A DNA stretch of 64,000 bases from Aphanomyces cochlioides (lineage: Eukaryota > Oomycota > Saprolegniomycetes > Saprolegniales > Verrucalvaceae). Under the pieces are notes generated by a model. That model had not been told where the DNA came from, ran no database searches, and worked only from the letters and a program-made list of their open reading frames with translations. Location: NCBI GenBank assembly GCA_019828595.1, contig JAHQRK010000014.1:744001-808000 (forward strand), given 5' to 3'. Positions within the stretch are counted from its first letter, which is position 1. Every line of letters begins with the position of its first letter. Both the position numbers and the translations under genes were made by a program. Of this stretch, positions 1-9,820 are shown piece after piece.

Positions 1-466
1 ACTTGACGAGCCACAATTTGTGGCTCGTATTTGTGGCCCACAAATAGACGGATGTCTAGGTTTTCACTTTACTCGAGCTTTAAAAGTGTGCAATTCTTCA
101 GGCCATCCACGACGGCACCCTTCCACAACCAAGTTGATGCAAACAAAAAAATAATTTGACACACATCAACAGTTACCCAACGGTAGTTCGTTTCATGTGC
201 TCATCATAATCGTGACTTTGTCGAGAGGAGAGGACTAGACATGAGACCGCACTATTTTGTTGTTCCTTAGATAGAACTCCAAGAACTGACGACTCTGCCT
301 TGTCCAAACAGGAGCTCTCACGAGGTGATGTCCCTACAGACGAAGTTTTTCTGCAAACGATTGCAGCAGATCCATGTGGACGCACCTGGGTGTGTGGCAC
401 CAACCTGATTGATTCAAAGTTCAACGACCCATCGCCTCGTTCGTGATCGTGTCTTGAGAGCAACCT
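1..466. other. Upstream flank of left transporter copy
   Basis: I see no gene here. Positions 5-30 contain a short palindrome around gagccacaa/ttgtggctc. The part from about 300 to 466 is diverged but recognisably homologous to the sequence at about 8571-8720, read in reverse complement. It is therefore the diverged outer shoulder of the transporter inverted repeat and probably the promoter and leader of the left copy. Confidence 0.6.
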
Positions 467-2019
467 CACCAACTTGCCCAGCTCGATTGCCATTTTCCAA
501 TTCGCCTCGCGCCGACAACAACCATGGGAAAACCGTTCTTGACGCTCGAAGACTTGAAGATGTGCTTCTCGCTCTTCTGCTGTGTGTACGGCGTCGGTAC
601 GCTGAGTATGCCCAGGAACTACGCCTCGGCTGGGTTTGTCTGGGCGTCGCTCGCCTTGGTCTTCATGGCCATCGTCAACATTTACGCCACGGTGTGCATC
701 TCCAAGATCATGCTTGTCGCCCCCAAGTCTGTGCGCACGTTTGCCGACTTGGGCGAATTCTCGATGGGCAAGACCGGCCGCTGGTTGATTTTGATCACGC
801 AAATGTTGACGTGCATCATGGTCCCGATTGTGTTTTTGGTGTTGGGTGGTTCCATCTTGACGATTTTGTTCCCCAAGTCGTACGAAGACACGACGTGGAT
901 CATCTTGATGGGGATTTCGCTTCTCCCAGTGTGTTTGATCGCAACATTGAAGGAAGGTGCGTTTGCCGCTGCTGCTGGTTGTTTGGGAACGGTGCTTGCT
1001 GATGGTATTGCTCTGTACTTGTTGGTGGACAACATGGAACCTGTGTCGAAGGGTTTGACCACTCCCAAGCCTGACGTCGGCTTCAAGCAAGTCGCTGGTG
1101 TGTTTGGCAGTTTGGCCTTGGCGTATGGTGCTGGTATCGTCATCCCTGAGCTTCAGCGCGAACACTCGGAACCCACACGCATGCCCCGTGTGATTGTGGT
1201 GACGATGACTCTCATTTCCGTTCTCTTTTTGACTGTGGCCGTCACGGGTGTGTCTTTTGTGGGTTGCCAAATCCCCGGCAACTTGCTCTTCTCGATTGCT
1301 GGTTCCCCAACGGCCCTCGGCTTTACTGCCAACCGTGGTGGCGTCATCTTGGCTTGCTTGTGCATGCAATTGCACGTCACGATCGCGTTCGCCGTCATCA
1401 TGAATCCAGCTTTCTTCATCTTGGAAGGATTGTTCCTTGGATTGCACAAGCATGCTTTTGGAACTCCTCAGCTTGAAGCTGGATACGAAGCTGCCGGAAC
1501 TCCTGATGGTGAGAAGATCTCGGAGGCTTTGGAAGAAAAGGAATTCAACGAACACCATGATTTGGACTCCAAGACGTACCAGCAACCCGGTGTGTACCCC
1601 AAGGTCGCTGCGCTTCGCATTGTCATCGTCGCCGCCTGTGTTGCCATTGCTTGTGCCTGGAAGGACCACTTGTCCGACTTGTTGGATTTCACTGGTGCCT
1701 CCTGCTTGTCGCTCTGCTGCATGATTTTGCCCATGATCTTCTACATGAAGGTGTTGTGGAACAAGATTGGCGCTCTTGAAAAGATTTGGATCGTGATTGC
1801 CATCCTTGTCTGCCTCTTCTTGGCCGTGTATGAAAGTATTCAAACTGGCAAAGTCCTCTTCAAGTCTTCGACCACGCAGCCTGCCACGTGGGACAATATC
1901 AAGTTCAGCTATTGTCCTGCTGGCAGCAGCTACCAACGCATCGTATACACAAACGTGTCGTATCATGCCAACTACACTCAAACCACCACCTTGTAGATTG
2001 TCATTTTGTTTAGTGTGAA
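467..2019 (+). repeat. Left arm of 1,553-bp identical inverted repeat
   Basis: This stretch matches the reverse complement of 7018-8570 with the same length (1,553 bp), and all six reading frames give identical products in the two arms. Identity stops sharply 57 bp before the ATG and 23 bp after the stop codon. Outside these points only weak homology remains. Confidence 0.9.
524..1996 (+). CDS. AAAP-family amino-acid transporter (left copy)
   Basis: Encodes 490 residues with about 11 hydrophobic membrane segments. It resembles the amino acid/auxin permease (AAAP, SLC36/38-like) family, which moves neutral amino acids across plasma or vacuolar membranes, usually coupled to protons or sodium. 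The N-terminus has the family's first-helix signature, GVGTLSMPRNYASAGF (about residues 24-39). A hydrophilic loop rich in Glu/Asp (about residues 318-355) separates the last helices, and the C-terminal tail has N-glycosylation-type NVS and NYT sites. The ATG at 524 lies in CAACAACCATGG, a good eukaryotic start context. There is no intron. The gene is identical in sequence to the convergent copy at 7041-8513. The exact substrate cannot be read from sequence. Confidence 0.88.
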   Translation: MGKPFLTLEDLKMCFSLFCCVYGVGTLSMPRNYASAGFVWASLALVFMAIVNIYATVCISKIMLVAPKSVRTFADLGEFSMGKTGRWLILITQMLTCIMVPIVFLVLGGSILTILFPKSYEDTTWIILMGISLLPVCLIATLKEGAFAAAAGCLGTVLADGIALYLLVDNMEPVSKGLTTPKPDVGFKQVAGVFGSLALAYGAGIVIPELQREHSEPTRMPRVIVVTMTLISVLFLTVAVTGVSFVGCQIPGNLLFSIAGSPTALGFTANRGGVILACLCMQLHVTIAFAVIMNPAFFILEGLFLGLHKHAFGTPQLEAGYEAAGTPDGEKISEALEEKEFNEHHDLDSKTYQQPGVYPKVAALRIVIVAACVAIACAWKDHLSDLLDFTGASCLSLCCMILPMIFYMKVLWNKIGALEKIWIVIAILVCLFLAVYESIQTGKVLFKSSTTQPATWDNIKFSYCPAGSSYQRIVYTNVSYHANYTQTTTL

Positions 2020-2285
2020 ATCAATAGATTCATTTTGTGTATCTTACAACTTGGCTTGTTTAAGGGGCAGAAACATTGCAACCACTGCAATGTACTCCTG
2101 GGAGGTCTTTACACTTCTTTGACTGAGTTGTCGAGGAATGCTTGGATTTCGTGGGTTGTCCGGTGCAAGTAATGAACTAATGAACCACCTTGACGTCAAC
2201 GCTTCATCGTACATGCATATCTGTGATGTGGCCACTCGATAAGGAAAATGACAAAAAGATGAGTTTACAATAGGCGGAACACAAT
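2020..2285. other. Intergenic, 3' flank of left transporter
   Basis: No coding sequence is supported. It holds the transporter's 3' flank, which matches the other copy only for about 12 more bases after the identical arm ends. Confidence 0.5.
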
Positions 2286-2410
2286 CCGATTGTCTTTTTC
2301 GTCATTGGCGGCTTCATTTGCGCGATGATCTTTCTGAGGTCGTATGATGGATCATCCTGATTGCGATTGCGCTGTTGGTCATTTGTTTGATCGAAACTTT
2401 GAAAGGAGCC
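2286..2410 (+). pseudogene. Relic of an AAAP transporter paralogue
   Basis: Two frames separated by a shift near 2355 read PIVFFVIGGFICAMIFLRSY and then WIILIAIALLVICLIETLKG. They align with residues of about 95-145 of the intact transporter (PIVFLVLGGSILTILFPKSY, then WIILMGISLLPVCLIATLKE). A frame break and loss of both ends show that this is a decayed fragment. It differs from the intact genes far more than they differ from each other, so it represents an older paralogue. Confidence 0.75.
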
Positions 2411-3245
2411 ACTGTAGCACTGCTAATAGAACTTCCTATTGGTTCTGGCATTCAGACAAGCGGCACGCGCTGGTCAGGGGAAGTGATAAAGGCACCACCC
2501 CGGCACTTAAATAAGGAAATGTTTAGGGTAAATCTCCTCAGGGTGTGCCCGTGCCAGCTGAAACTGCACCGCCAAGCAGCTCCTGAGCCTGGCACGTCCT
2601 TCGCCACGGCAGAGCAGCATGTACGTCTACCTTGTTCAACTGCAACGCACTCTTGTTTACTATTTATAGTAGGCTCCAAGGCAAACAAAAGCAACATATG
2701 TTTCTTATTTAGCACTCCAGAGAAATGGTCAAGGTGAACATTTGTTCAAATTTCACCTGTTGAGTGACTTGAAGAACTACAAACAACTCACAGTTCGAGA
2801 GCACGATTTGTCCACCAACCTCAGTGCTGTTCTTGGACCCAACCTCCCCTCTTACCATGACTTGTTTTCAGTATAGGTGATATTTAGGGATATTAAGACT
2901 GTAGGGCTATAGGGCTATTGACATTGTACCAACACTCCTTCCTTTACAAGAGTGATGGACCCGGAAGACTGGAGAGTGCATTTGAAGCCGCGGAAAACAA
3001 AAAAAGACTTATTGCCAATCAGACAGTTTGGAGTTACGTATACAGCGCAACAGAGCACATCTCTAGCTACATTTTAAGCCTATTTGCGATCCAAGAAGTG
3101 AAATAAGCGCCGAGAACGGAGCCCGTGAAGGTCGATTTTGAGATTTTTGTATTTTTGGATTCGTCTCGTTGAGATCTAAATGAAAAAGTGAACGAAAGTT
3201 TGAATTGAACATGTTTTAAACACAAAGGCAATTAGTCCGATTTCG
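2411..3245. other. Gene-poor AT-rich spacer
   Basis: I see no supported gene. Short open frames at 2375-2737 and 2918-3106 lack family signatures and begin at non-ATG codons or have random composition. Confidence 0.5.
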
Positions 3246-3515
3246 TCATGAATTGGCAATAAGTCTGATTTTGATTTGAATGAATGTCAATAAGTCTGAT
3301 TTTGATTTGCGCGTGCTGGACAATTTTTTGCCAGCAAGACAAGCGTTCTTGCAGCACATACCACTGCAAATTCTTGTAGCCTCTTCAACCGAAGCCTGCT
3401 GGCTAGGCTCACTGAACACAAACTCGAGAGGGTTGTATTGGTCGTCATCGCTCGAATAGAGGGATTCATCGACCTCGTCGGCGACGTAGTCTTCATCGCT
3501 CTCGCTTCCACTCAT
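3246..3515 (-). other. Small acidic ORF, possible transposon relic
   Basis: An ATG-initiated frame of 89 residues begins MSGSESDEDYVADEVDES and is strongly acidic, followed by a Cys/Lys-rich tail. Acidic N-termini like this precede DDE domains in piggyBac- and Harbinger-like transposases, but no catalytic domain follows. The 3' end runs through a 31-bp direct repeat of a 20-odd-base AT-rich motif (3257-3278 and 3288-3309). It could equally be chance coding. Low confidence. Confidence 0.25.
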
Positions 3516-3911
3516 GTGATGTTTAATACAACTGACCACTCGAAAAGTGTTTTTTTCTGTTATCTCAAAAATAAGATTTCAGAGTGCGAAAACTTTGAAG
3601 TCGTTTATCTCAGCAATTAATTTTGCAAGGAAGTCCGATTTTGTTTTCAGCATAAATTTGAAACTTTATGCTGTCATTTGGAACGAGAACTTCTCTCAAG
3701 TCTTAGCTTGTGATCTTTATTAAGTACTCTCTGAATCATGGTGAAGGTCTTTTGTGTAATTCTCCACTAACTACTGCCATTGCCATTGCTAAATTTAGCA
3801 GCTGAAACAGCTAGGCATTTTGCAAACGACTTGTGTTTTGGTTTCAGTTTGCCATCGCCAATGGCCAAATCGTTGGTAACGACACATGCACCACATGTTC
3901 ATTTGAAAATA

Positions 3912-4380
3912 CAGTGCTCCCTCAGTTTTTGCTCCTGCCCCAAAATATAAATTCTAAAAGGTTATATTTGAAGTTGAAACATGCATTTATAGTTACTTTG
4001 TGGTCGATTGAAACACATCAGTTCTAGAGCTCGTGCAAGCAATGCCCAGGCGTAATTGTGGGAACGACCGCCTGAACGATGGACCTTGTACGAGGGGTGA
4101 TGCCCGTATGCCCCCAGCAGTTTCGAATAGTCGCATCCATAACGTCGTTCCAAGCTCCTGTTGACATTCCATCGCCGTCAAGACATCAACCGCAAAGCTG
4201 TTCCTCGCCTCGACGTTCTCGTTCTTCTCGATCACGTTGATCGCATGGTTCATGCACAATAGACCATTGAATTCAAATTTTGAATCGACTTCAAATGCAT
4301 CATGAAATTTTATATGAGTATAAAGTTTAGTTAATACAGGAATATTCATTTATAAGGGAGCAAAAACTGAGGGAGCACTG
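3912..4380. mobile_element. Tc1/mariner-like element with perfect inverted ends
   Basis: Positions 3910-3935 and 4357-4382 are perfect 26-bp inverted repeats including a TA on each side. This gives a 469-bp element flanked by TA, with ends starting CAGTGCTCCCTCAG. A TA target duplication with CAGT-type ends is the hallmark of Tc1/mariner/pogo transposons. The element is far too short for a transposase of 300-500 residues, so it is non-autonomous. Its minus strand has an ATG-initiated frame (4349-3993) of 118 residues with codon usage like host genes in its middle part, which could be a captured gene fragment. I do not recognise that protein. Confidence 0.75.
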
Positions 4381-4405
4381 TAGACAAGAGTGGAAAGCAA
4401 GAGCA

Positions 4406-4624
4406 ATGGATCACTTCTCCATCCTGATGGACGAGTACGACGACGACGAAGAACGCTTCTTTTCCGCAATAAACGGATTCACAGGCAATCAACTTAGACG
4501 AAGCATGCATACAAAGAACAAAACACAACGCAGATCGGCAAGAAAACTGACCGAACTGCGGTCGTCTGACGAGGCCGAAGAGGTTGACATGCGCTGGTCA
4601 AAACAATCTTTTACCCGTTTGTAG
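4406..4624 (+). other. Small acidic/basic ORF beside the element
   Basis: An ATG-initiated frame of 72 residues begins MDHFSILMDEYDDDEERFF and turns basic after residue 30. It starts 24 bp outside the right end of the TA element. It resembles the acidic leader of some oomycete transposase ORFs but has no further domain. A transposon relic is the most likely explanation. Confidence 0.25.
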
Positions 4625-4778
4625 AAGGCTCCATTCGACTGGTATATTCCAGTTGCGCTGTCAGTACTGACCTGTACCCATGACTGACACAACGCAACGT
4701 TGAGAGCTCAACACAAAGTGGTGGGGTATCTCGAAACGACTCGAAGCTATCTGAAATACTTCGAAAAGCGAAGTTTCG

Positions 4779-4818
4779 TTGCTATTTCTCCTGCTAAATT
4801 TGGCTGGAGAAATAGCAA
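4779..4818. repeat. 13-bp hairpin
   Basis: TTGCTATTTCTCC at 4779-4791 pairs perfectly with 4806-4818 across a 14-base loop. The following 100 bp carry several TTTGGCAAA/TTGCCAAA words. It may be the end or core of a small palindromic repeat. Confidence 0.6.
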
Positions 4819-6834
4819 TCCAACCAGATTTGGCAAATACAGTAGCTATGGCATTTGGCAAACTGAAACCAAGGCACAGGTTTGCCATAACTTGCTTCGA
4901 TTGCCAAATTTAACTTTGGCAAGCCAATATAGCAAACTGCACCGGTTGCTCTAATGTTGAGAAGCTGGATTGATGCATGGCAGACACAAATGCGATGCCG
5001 AAGTGTGCATAGAACAACATTGTACCCTACATAAAGGTAATTATTGTACACGTCACAAAGGAATGACGATTATAGCATGCCGCGTTGGTGTTCGGCGAAG
5101 AGTTTCGACTCCAAATCTCTATCACAAACCTACAATTTTTATAGAAAATGTTCTTGGGTGGATGAAATTGATCACCTCGGCAGGGTTTCAGTCCACCAAT
5201 TGTGACGTAAGAAAATTATACTTGGTTTTTTATTCTTCATTTTTGTCCGAGAAAATTGTTCCCTTCAAATGAAGTCGAGTAAATAGAAAGTAGGCTTATC
5301 TATAGTTTGAGATTCTCCATCATTTAAGCTTTCTTTTGCCGACTGAACCATCCCAATAAGTGCTTTTGTCGCCGAGATATGAGGCATCCAAGTTGATGGC
5401 ACGACATTTTCCTCCAAAATATGAGTTTTGAGTTTTTGGTATTGTCCGATACAGTTTTTTTAGACGAATCCAGTGTATTATTGAAACTCAACAATTTGTC
5501 TTTGATTTTGAGTAAATTAGAAAAGAAACGACAGTACACAGGGTATTATACAAGTGTTTTGAACACTCAGGCAATACGACTGCATCGGAGTAGACCATGT
5601 CTTCATTGTCATATTCTAAAAAGTCGGAACCAGCAAGCAAATCAACAAAGGAGGATGTGTCATCGGGAAGAGAATCAACATTTCCTGACATGCCAGCGTC
5701 CTCCATCGCACAAACGAAAGTGTTTTAAACCACTGATCGACTGTTTGTGTTTTATCAAACAGTTTTTTTTCGTTTCTCGAAACAAAGAATGTGGGCTGTC
5801 GATGTATCCCCTAACTAATCACGTCGATTTGTCGAAAACAGAAAATGGTTGATAAGGTCAGTTTTTATTTAAATGTGATTGCTCTCAAGCTGTGAGTCCC
5901 ACAACTGTGAATTGTCTGTATCACGACCATCCTTTCGAAACTTCGCAATGCCAATCACACCATATACGTAGAATTGAAAAGTACAGAGAGTATTGTCGTT
6001 TGGGTCCAAAACTGGAAATTTGAGATGTTTTGAAAATGTTTCAAATAATTGACGCATACACTATTTAAAGTTTCTGCAAACATTTTCTTATATTGCCCTC
6101 GAAAGTGACCTTTAAATAGCGTAATTTCAAACGTTTTAAATGTTTGAAAACATGTTCGAAATATTTCAATTTCTTTTCACTTGAAATTTGTACGCGTCAA
6201 TTGTTGCGTCAATTTGCTTGCGTCAAAATTTATTCCGCACGACTCCAGTGTGAGATGGGTGAGAGAGATAGAAGGCTCGCTCGGCACAAGGATAATGGGT
6301 GTAGTTCTTTGATATACGGCTTTCGACTCCCAGGGGGCGTGGCCAAGCGCAAACAACGTGGGAGAAACTGGGAAAGATGAACTTGGGGAAGTTCGGGAGG
6401 AAAAGTGTGGTCTTGCTGCCCGGCATGACTGTGGCAGACTTGGGCACGGGTACAGGGCAATACAGAAAGGGGGGAAACAGTACAGAAGAGGTCGGCGCAC
6501 ACAATGAAAGGCACATACAACCGACACAGGACACCGCCGCAGCAAATAAAGACAGTCAACGGCTCCAACGACAATTCTTGGCGTAGTAAACTTCTCGGCA
6601 GTGGTCGTAAGGACTCAGTGATCCATACAAGGCAAAAGCGGAAGTTTTTTATCGTCTTTAGCCTCAAATTCTCTACACTAAAGGTTGCTCACGTCTCGTT
6701 GACTGGTTCTTGTGGCTCTGAGCTCTTTCTTGCCTTCGTTACTAGTAGCGGCTTCCAGCCATTCAGTTGGTAAACTTTGTTCGGATCCCGACGAGTTTTC
6801 CCTGGGCAACCTGCTGGCGTTGCCCGAAAAGGGG
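4819..6834. other. Gene-poor AT-rich spacer
   Basis: No gene is supported over this 2-kb stretch. The open frames present are short, mostly start at non-ATG codons and carry no recognisable motifs. An acidic minus-strand frame at 5488-5706 may be another fragment of the transposon-like acidic ORFs nearby. Confidence 0.45.
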
Positions 6835-6992
6835 ACTTGAAGCCTTGGATGGTCAGCGCGACGATGACTACAGGGCAGGATTGTACCGAGAGCTGTAGCC
6901 GCAGATGCACATGCTATTTTCAAAGATGGGATCAAACAAATGGGCGCCAATGCAATCGAGATAAACATATTCAATGTGGATTCTCCATTCAA
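6835..6992 (-). pseudogene. Second relic of an AAAP transporter paralogue
   Basis: The minus strand reads ISIALAPICLIPSLK followed by ASAATALGTIL, and after a frame shift VVIVALTIQGFKS. These align with the intact transporter's GISLLPVCLIATLK, AAAAGCLGTVL and DGIALYLLVDNM (about residues 128-172). Both ends are missing. It lies only 50 bp beyond the stop codon of the right transporter, in the same orientation. Confidence 0.7.
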
Positions 6993-7017
6993 AGTCGGGT
7001 AAGGTAAATCTATTCAC

Positions 7018-8570
7018 TTCACACTAAACAAAATGACAATCTACAAGGTGGTGGTTTGAGTGTAGTTGGCATGATACGACACGTTTGTGTATACGATGCG
7101 TTGGTAGCTGCTGCCAGCAGGACAATAGCTGAACTTGATATTGTCCCACGTGGCAGGCTGCGTGGTCGAAGACTTGAAGAGGACTTTGCCAGTTTGAATA
7201 CTTTCATACACGGCCAAGAAGAGGCAGACAAGGATGGCAATCACGATCCAAATCTTTTCAAGAGCGCCAATCTTGTTCCACAACACCTTCATGTAGAAGA
7301 TCATGGGCAAAATCATGCAGCAGAGCGACAAGCAGGAGGCACCAGTGAAATCCAACAAGTCGGACAAGTGGTCCTTCCAGGCACAAGCAATGGCAACACA
7401 GGCGGCGACGATGACAATGCGAAGCGCAGCGACCTTGGGGTACACACCGGGTTGCTGGTACGTCTTGGAGTCCAAATCATGGTGTTCGTTGAATTCCTTT
7501 TCTTCCAAAGCCTCCGAGATCTTCTCACCATCAGGAGTTCCGGCAGCTTCGTATCCAGCTTCAAGCTGAGGAGTTCCAAAAGCATGCTTGTGCAATCCAA
7601 GGAACAATCCTTCCAAGATGAAGAAAGCTGGATTCATGATGACGGCGAACGCGATCGTGACGTGCAATTGCATGCACAAGCAAGCCAAGATGACGCCACC
7701 ACGGTTGGCAGTAAAGCCGAGGGCCGTTGGGGAACCAGCAATCGAGAAGAGCAAGTTGCCGGGGATTTGGCAACCCACAAAAGACACACCCGTGACGGCC
7801 ACAGTCAAAAAGAGAACGGAAATGAGAGTCATCGTCACCACAATCACACGGGGCATGCGTGTGGGTTCCGAGTGTTCGCGCTGAAGCTCAGGGATGACGA
7901 TACCAGCACCATACGCCAAGGCCAAACTGCCAAACACACCAGCGACTTGCTTGAAGCCGACGTCAGGCTTGGGAGTGGTCAAACCCTTCGACACAGGTTC
8001 CATGTTGTCCACCAACAAGTACAGAGCAATACCATCAGCAAGCACCGTTCCCAAACAACCAGCAGCAGCGGCAAACGCACCTTCCTTCAATGTTGCGATC
8101 AAACACACTGGGAGAAGCGAAATCCCCATCAAGATGATCCACGTCGTGTCTTCGTACGACTTGGGGAACAAAATCGTCAAGATGGAACCACCCAACACCA
8201 AAAACACAATCGGGACCATGATGCACGTCAACATTTGCGTGATCAAAATCAACCAGCGGCCGGTCTTGCCCATCGAGAATTCGCCCAAGTCGGCAAACGT
8301 GCGCACAGACTTGGGGGCGACAAGCATGATCTTGGAGATGCACACCGTGGCGTAAATGTTGACGATGGCCATGAAGACCAAGGCGAGCGACGCCCAGACA
8401 AACCCAGCCGAGGCGTAGTTCCTGGGCATACTCAGCGTACCGACGCCGTACACACAGCAGAAGAGCGAGAAGCACATCTTCAAGTCTTCGAGCGTCAAGA
8501 ACGGTTTTCCCATGGTTGTTGTCGGCGCGAGGCGAATTGGAAAATGGCAATCGAGCTGGGCAAGTTGGTG
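7018..8570 (-). repeat. Right arm of 1,553-bp identical inverted repeat
   Basis: Reverse complement of 467-2019. Homology continues weakly to about 8720 with substitutions and small indels, so the duplicated block was once longer than the part that is now identical. Confidence 0.9.
7041..8513 (-). CDS. AAAP-family amino-acid transporter (right copy)
   Basis: Encodes the same 490-residue protein as the gene at 524-1996, with no nucleotide difference in the coding region. The two genes converge, separated by a 5-kb spacer. The upstream sequences differ (about 8571-8720 compared with 300-466), so the copies could be expressed differently although the proteins are the same. A second, decayed paralogue lies directly downstream. 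Perfect identity with diverged flanks points to gene conversion rather than a very recent duplication of the whole block. Confidence 0.88.
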   Translation of the reverse strand: MGKPFLTLEDLKMCFSLFCCVYGVGTLSMPRNYASAGFVWASLALVFMAIVNIYATVCISKIMLVAPKSVRTFADLGEFSMGKTGRWLILITQMLTCIMVPIVFLVLGGSILTILFPKSYEDTTWIILMGISLLPVCLIATLKEGAFAAAAGCLGTVLADGIALYLLVDNMEPVSKGLTTPKPDVGFKQVAGVFGSLALAYGAGIVIPELQREHSEPTRMPRVIVVTMTLISVLFLTVAVTGVSFVGCQIPGNLLFSIAGSPTALGFTANRGGVILACLCMQLHVTIAFAVIMNPAFFILEGLFLGLHKHAFGTPQLEAGYEAAGTPDGEKISEALEEKEFNEHHDLDSKTYQQPGVYPKVAALRIVIVAACVAIACAWKDHLSDLLDFTGASCLSLCCMILPMIFYMKVLWNKIGALEKIWIVIAILVCLFLAVYESIQTGKVLFKSSTTQPATWDNIKFSYCPAGSSYQRIVYTNVSYHANYTQTTTL

Positions 8571-9120
8571 CAGAAGACACGATCACAAGAGAGGCGATGG
8601 GTTGTTGAACTTTGGATAAATTTCAAGCCAGGTGCGTCCACATGGATTTGGTGCAATCTTTTGCAGAAACTTCGTCAGCTCCGGCGGGATCTGCCTGCTT
8701 GGGTAAGGCAGCGTCGTTAATTCTTTCTTTATTATGAAAGAGATAACAAGAAACAATGATCTTGTATCCTTGCCCTTTGGTCAGCCAGCAGACAAACTTT
8801 CCTCGACATAGTCACGATCAGGAGCTCATGAATCGTGTTATTGTGGGGTGATTGCAAAGCACTCTTCGGAAGACCGCTTGTGGAAGGATGTCGTCGTGGA
8901 TGGCATGTAGATATGACGTCAAGTTCAAGGAGACAGTGCGTGTCCTGTAGTCGGAGTCGGTCAGAGCCAGAGGCAGAATATGCCATTTTGCGGATGTGAC
9001 ATGTGACCAAATTGGGATGACGTCTGTCTGGAAGTTCATATCAAGTGACCCGACTTGAAAATCGCTTCGTCTTTGCATCACACACTTGAAATCTCTCGCG
9101 CACCGCACAACACACTGGTC
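8571..9120. other. Upstream flank of right transporter
   Basis: The first 150 bp are the diverged shoulder of the inverted repeat. The rest holds no gene I can support. A minus-strand frame at 8732-9010 has no recognisable features. Confidence 0.5.
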
Positions 9121-9820
9121 ATGGCAGCTACAATTGGCACCACATTTGTCAAACGAATTGATTCAGCCAGTCATTACAGCTGGTGGGGTTATACTTTGTG
9201 GATGCAGAAAACATTCGGTTGATCCTGGGTGCACTAGACACGCGAGGTGTGGCTTTCTCTATCATTGAACTCGCACAGTCCTTCGCTCGTGATCATCGCA
9301 CTTCCAGTATGCCTACAGCTTTGCAACTCATCTCTGACCTCCACTACGCTGCGCAAACGTCTCTTCCTAAAGTAACCAGTGTGTCCCCTCTGTCTCAGCA
9401 TTTACTAGTATATCCCACGTGCTTGCTCTGAACGCAACGTGTGACTTCAGGGAGAAAAACTTGAACAGGCTGTGCGCTGTCACGGTCATGCAGCATTTTG
9501 GACGTCTTGTCGAAAACTTGCAAAAGCAAGAGGCATGACTTGAAACTTCCCGTCCCTTTCTCCGTGCGCCGTTGTATTGAAGATTGTCTACAGGTAGGAA
9601 CACGAGTGATAGTTCCGCAAGGCATTGCAGTCTCAACAGATGAGATGCGAGAGAGGAGCACAAAGGTTCGCCTTGGCCATTTCCTTGGAGAGTTTGGTAT
9701 GCACAGCTTGGCCAGAGCTACAGATTGAGGCGGCAAAAATCCATCAAGAGGCATGCTTGACCACCTCGATTGTCGCTCTAAGCCAATCAGATGTAAGAAG
9801 AATTTATTTTAGCCAATGAA
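9121..9820 (+). other. Coding-like fragments, broken or multi-exon gene
   Basis: Several short plus-strand frames follow each other: MAATIGTTFVKRIDSA from the ATG at 9121, ENIRLILGALDTRGVAF near 9195, LKLPVPFSVRRCIEDCL near 9540, and LAISLESLVCTAWPELQIEA near 9675. They have plausible codon usage and some candidate splice sites (for example GTAACC at 9371 with CAG at 9450). I could not assemble them into one frame or assign a family. This is either a multi-exon gene of unknown type or a decayed one. Confidence 0.25.

Noticed and set aside
1..40. Palindrome GAGCCACAA..TTGTGGCTC at the window edge
   Set aside because: Short, with no associated element visible; not enough to claim a site.
173..1981. 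A 602-codon open frame antisense to the left transporter, and its twin at 7056-8720
   Set aside because: It mirrors the codon bias of the real gene, starts at a non-ATG codon, has a low-complexity Asp/His/Gln-rich product, and has no family signature. The sense strand has a clear transporter.
2520..2530. Single TTTAGGG as possible interstitial telomere repeat
   Set aside because: Only one unit; telomeric tracts need tandem copies.
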